Assembly (NCBI RefSeq): GCF_013408175.1
Contig: NZ_JACBYW010000005.1
Coordinates: forward strand, 310,001 to 374,000
Length of the DNA: 64,000 nt
From: Actinopolyspora biskrensis
GTDB lineage: Bacteria > Actinomycetota > Actinomycetes > Mycobacteriales > Pseudonocardiaceae
Direction of reading: 5' to 3'
Part shown: positions 62,309-64,000 of the stretch, piece by piece
How positions within the stretch are numbered: position 1 is the stretch's first letter
Layout of the letters: each line of letters starts with the position of its first letter
Made by a program: the position numbers and the translations under genes
Notes under the pieces: model-generated
The model's database searches: none
What the model was told of the DNA's origin: nothing
What the model saw: only the letters and a program-made list of their open reading frames with translations

Positions 62309-64000
62309 TCAGCCGCCGCTCCCGTTACGCGCGGCCTCCGCCTCCGGGTAGCGCAGCGTCCATTCCGGGGGCTGTCCACCGGCGGTGAGTTCGGGGAGAC
62401 GGTCCCGGTCCGCGAGCAGCGTGTCCACGACTTCGCGCAGCTCCAGCGAGTCGGTCCACTTCGCCGGAAGCGAGTCGTCCCCGCGCGCCGCTCCCAACAG
62501 CCCACCGCAGATGGCCGCTGTGGCGGAACTGTTCCCGGAGTGGGTTCCCGCCAGCGTGACGGCGCGCTGCCACGAGTCCGGACGGGAGAGCGCGGCCAGC
62601 ACCGCGATGCCCAGCGCGCTCGGTGCCTGCCAGCCGGTACCGAGACGATGCAGCGTTTCGGGGGCCGGACTGCCGCGCTCGGCCAGCCGTACCGCCGAGC
62701 GGAGTGCCCGCGCCGTGTTCGCCCCTCCCTCGTACTTGTCCAGTTCGGTCAGCACCGTCTCGACCGCCTCGGAGAGGGGGGCCTCGCTCGTCAGCACGTT
62801 GACCAGTCCCGCGAGAGCCCCGGCGGGCAGGTATCCGTCCGGGCTCCCGTGGGTCAGCACGGCTGCCTCCGCACCGAGGGCGAAGGCCTTGCCCGGATCG
62901 GGAACGAACAGCCCGAGCGGCGCGGCGCGTGCGGTGGCGAGGAAACCGTCCGCCGAGTTCGGCGGGTTCAACGGGCTCGGAACGGTACCGTGCTCGTCCG
63001 AATCGGCCAGCGCGGCGAGACTCGCGTGATCGGGGAACCGTTGTTCGTTGAGCTCGGGCAGCGCGGCAGGCCACGTCCCGCTTCGCGGAGGCGCGAGCGG
63101 AACTCCCTGGGTACGAATCCACTGCCGCAGGCTCGCGCGTATGCTGTCGACCGTGCTCGTCTCGGACTCGTACAGCTTCCGCCGCAGTTCCGCCCGGATC
63201 GCACCGTGCAGCACGAAAACGAGCTGTTGGGTTATGGCGCTGCCCCGGCCGTGACCACCGAAGACCTCGGGGAGCCCGCTCTCCGGGTCCGCCGGTTCCA
63301 CCTGGTCCGCCCGCGTGAACATCAGCGGGGAGCCGAACGCGTCACCGCAGGCCGTGCCGAGCACGCAGCCCGCGATCCGCTGGCCGGTGTCCAGACTCAA
63401 CGGTGCTTCCCCCGGAAGCCCCGCCGGGGTCTCGGCCTCCGCGCCCCGCCGTCCGAGCAGCCTGCCGGCCTCGTCCGGTCCGAACGCTTCCACCGCCAGG
63501 GCGCGCAACCCCTCGTAGAGCTCGGCGGGGACGTGCTCCTCGCCGTCCTGCACGCGCCGCCACGCGGTCAGCAACCGGGACTCCGCCGTGGACAGCGCGC
63601 CATCGGGGGCGTCCGCGTCGTCGGTGTCGGTGTCCGCGTCGGTGGTCGGGGAGTCGTCGGAGTCGGCGTGCCGTTCCTCCGGCCGGGTTCCGGACGATTC
63701 GGACGAGGGCTCCGATGCGGTGGAAGCGGGCTCGGTGGTTTCCCGCTCGGAGGTGTGCCGTTCATCAGTGTGCTGCTCTGCGGTGCTCTTCCAGTGGATC
63801 CTCAGCTTCGTCGGCTCCGTTCCCGGGGAGTCGGTCGTGCCGCCGTCCGCTTCGGAGCGGCCGGCGGCCTGGAACGCCGCCACGGTGACGGCTTCGTCCG
63901 CGGACCCCGGTGGCGGGGAAGTGTCCGCGGCTTCCGCGTCGGAACCCGGCTCCGCCGTTCCCGGCACGTGTTCCGGAACGTGCGGTTCGCTCGTGTCCGC
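62309..64000 (-). CDS. ADP-ribosylglycohydrolase-like protein, N-terminus outside window
   Basis: At least 563 residues; the frame is open to base 64000 and the true start may lie beyond, since the visible N-terminal 130 residues are an acidic, Ser/Thr/Glu-rich linker. The folded part begins near TAESRLLTAWRRVQDG. The ARH-type domain shows GCVLGTACGDAFGSPLMF, then SAITQQLVFVLHGAI where the family has ITDD, and THSGNSSATAAICGGLLGA where it has HSGDTDT. So the N-terminal GDA motif is kept while the metal aspartates are lost. It lies in tandem with the double-domain gene. Confidence 0.75.
   Translation of the reverse strand, partial: ADTSEPHVPEHVPGTAEPGSDAEAADTSPPPGSADEAVTVAAFQAAGRSEADGGTTDSPGTEPTKLRIHWKSTAEQHTDERHTSERETTEPASTASEPSSESSGTRPEERHADSDDSPTTDADTDTDDADAPDGALSTAESRLLTAWRRVQDGEEHVPAELYEGLRALAVEAFGPDEAGRLLGRRGAEAETPAGLPGEAPLSLDTGQRIAGCVLGTACGDAFGSPLMFTRADQVEPADPESGLPEVFGGHGRGSAITQQLVFVLHGAIRAELRRKLYESETSTVDSIRASLRQWIRTQGVPLAPPRSGTWPAALPELNEQRFPDHASLAALADSDEHGTVPSPLNPPNSADGFLATARAAPLGLFVPDPGKAFALGAEAAVLTHGSPDGYLPAGALAGLVNVLTSEAPLSEAVETVLTELDKYEGGANTARALRSAVRLAERGSPAPETLHRLGTGWQAPSALGIAVLAALSRPDSWQRAVTLAGTHSGNSSATAAICGGLLGAARGDDSLPAKWTDSLELREVVDTLLADRDRLPELTAGGQPPEWTLRYPEAEAARNGSGG

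Overview
The window is about 70% G+C, uses many GTG and TTG starts, has no tRNA or rRNA gene, no insertion sequence and no CRISPR array. Gene content and order point to a high-GC actinobacterium of the Pseudonocardiales type: a RamB-like regulator facing isocitrate lyase, a DUF397/DUF5753 pair, DUF6230/DUF6114 proteins, a long actinobacterial RNase E, and the block nadD-rsfS-phosphatase-degV-comEA-comEC-holA-rpsT-lepA known from mycobacteria and their relatives. A halophilic genus such as Actinopolyspora is possible (BCCT osmolyte carrier, rather acidic proteins), but this is a guess.

Positions 1-34,300 are mostly core chromosome: an alcohol dehydrogenase cut by the left edge, ndk, an acetyltransferase, a radical SAM pair, rne, a DUF6230/DUF6114/secreted-protein operon, rplU-rpmA, obg-proB, recQ (opposite strand), proA, a TetR/P450/ferredoxin module, then the nadD to lepA block. 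Inside that block sit thrC, with a well-formed SAM riboswitch leader, and a convergent pair encoding an SPFH membrane protein and a ribbon-helix-helix protein preceded by a perfect 16-bp palindrome.

Positions 34,400-52,800 are metabolic: an OsmC protein, an arylsulfatase overlapping the gene for its formylglycine-generating enzyme, a LysR regulator, a BCCT transporter, ramB-like/aceA (glyoxylate shunt), a four-gene valine-degradation cluster (mmsA, acyl-CoA dehydrogenase, 3-hydroxyisobutyryl-CoA hydrolase, mmsB), two small membrane proteins, a lone barstar-like protein and an enoyl-CoA hydratase.

Positions 52,800-64,000 are accessory. A secreted beta-propeller/fibronectin protein with a tiny coupled membrane protein faces away from a secreted RHS/YD-repeat protein. 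The RHS protein ends in a 52-residue glycine-rich hydrophobic tip, followed at once by a 63-residue two-helix membrane protein, in a sharply AT-rich patch. This looks like a polymorphic toxin with a membrane-active tip and its immunity protein. A DUF397 gene, a decapitated DUF5753 regulator and two neighbouring genes with three degenerate ADP-ribosylglycohydrolase-like domains close the window; the last runs off the right edge.
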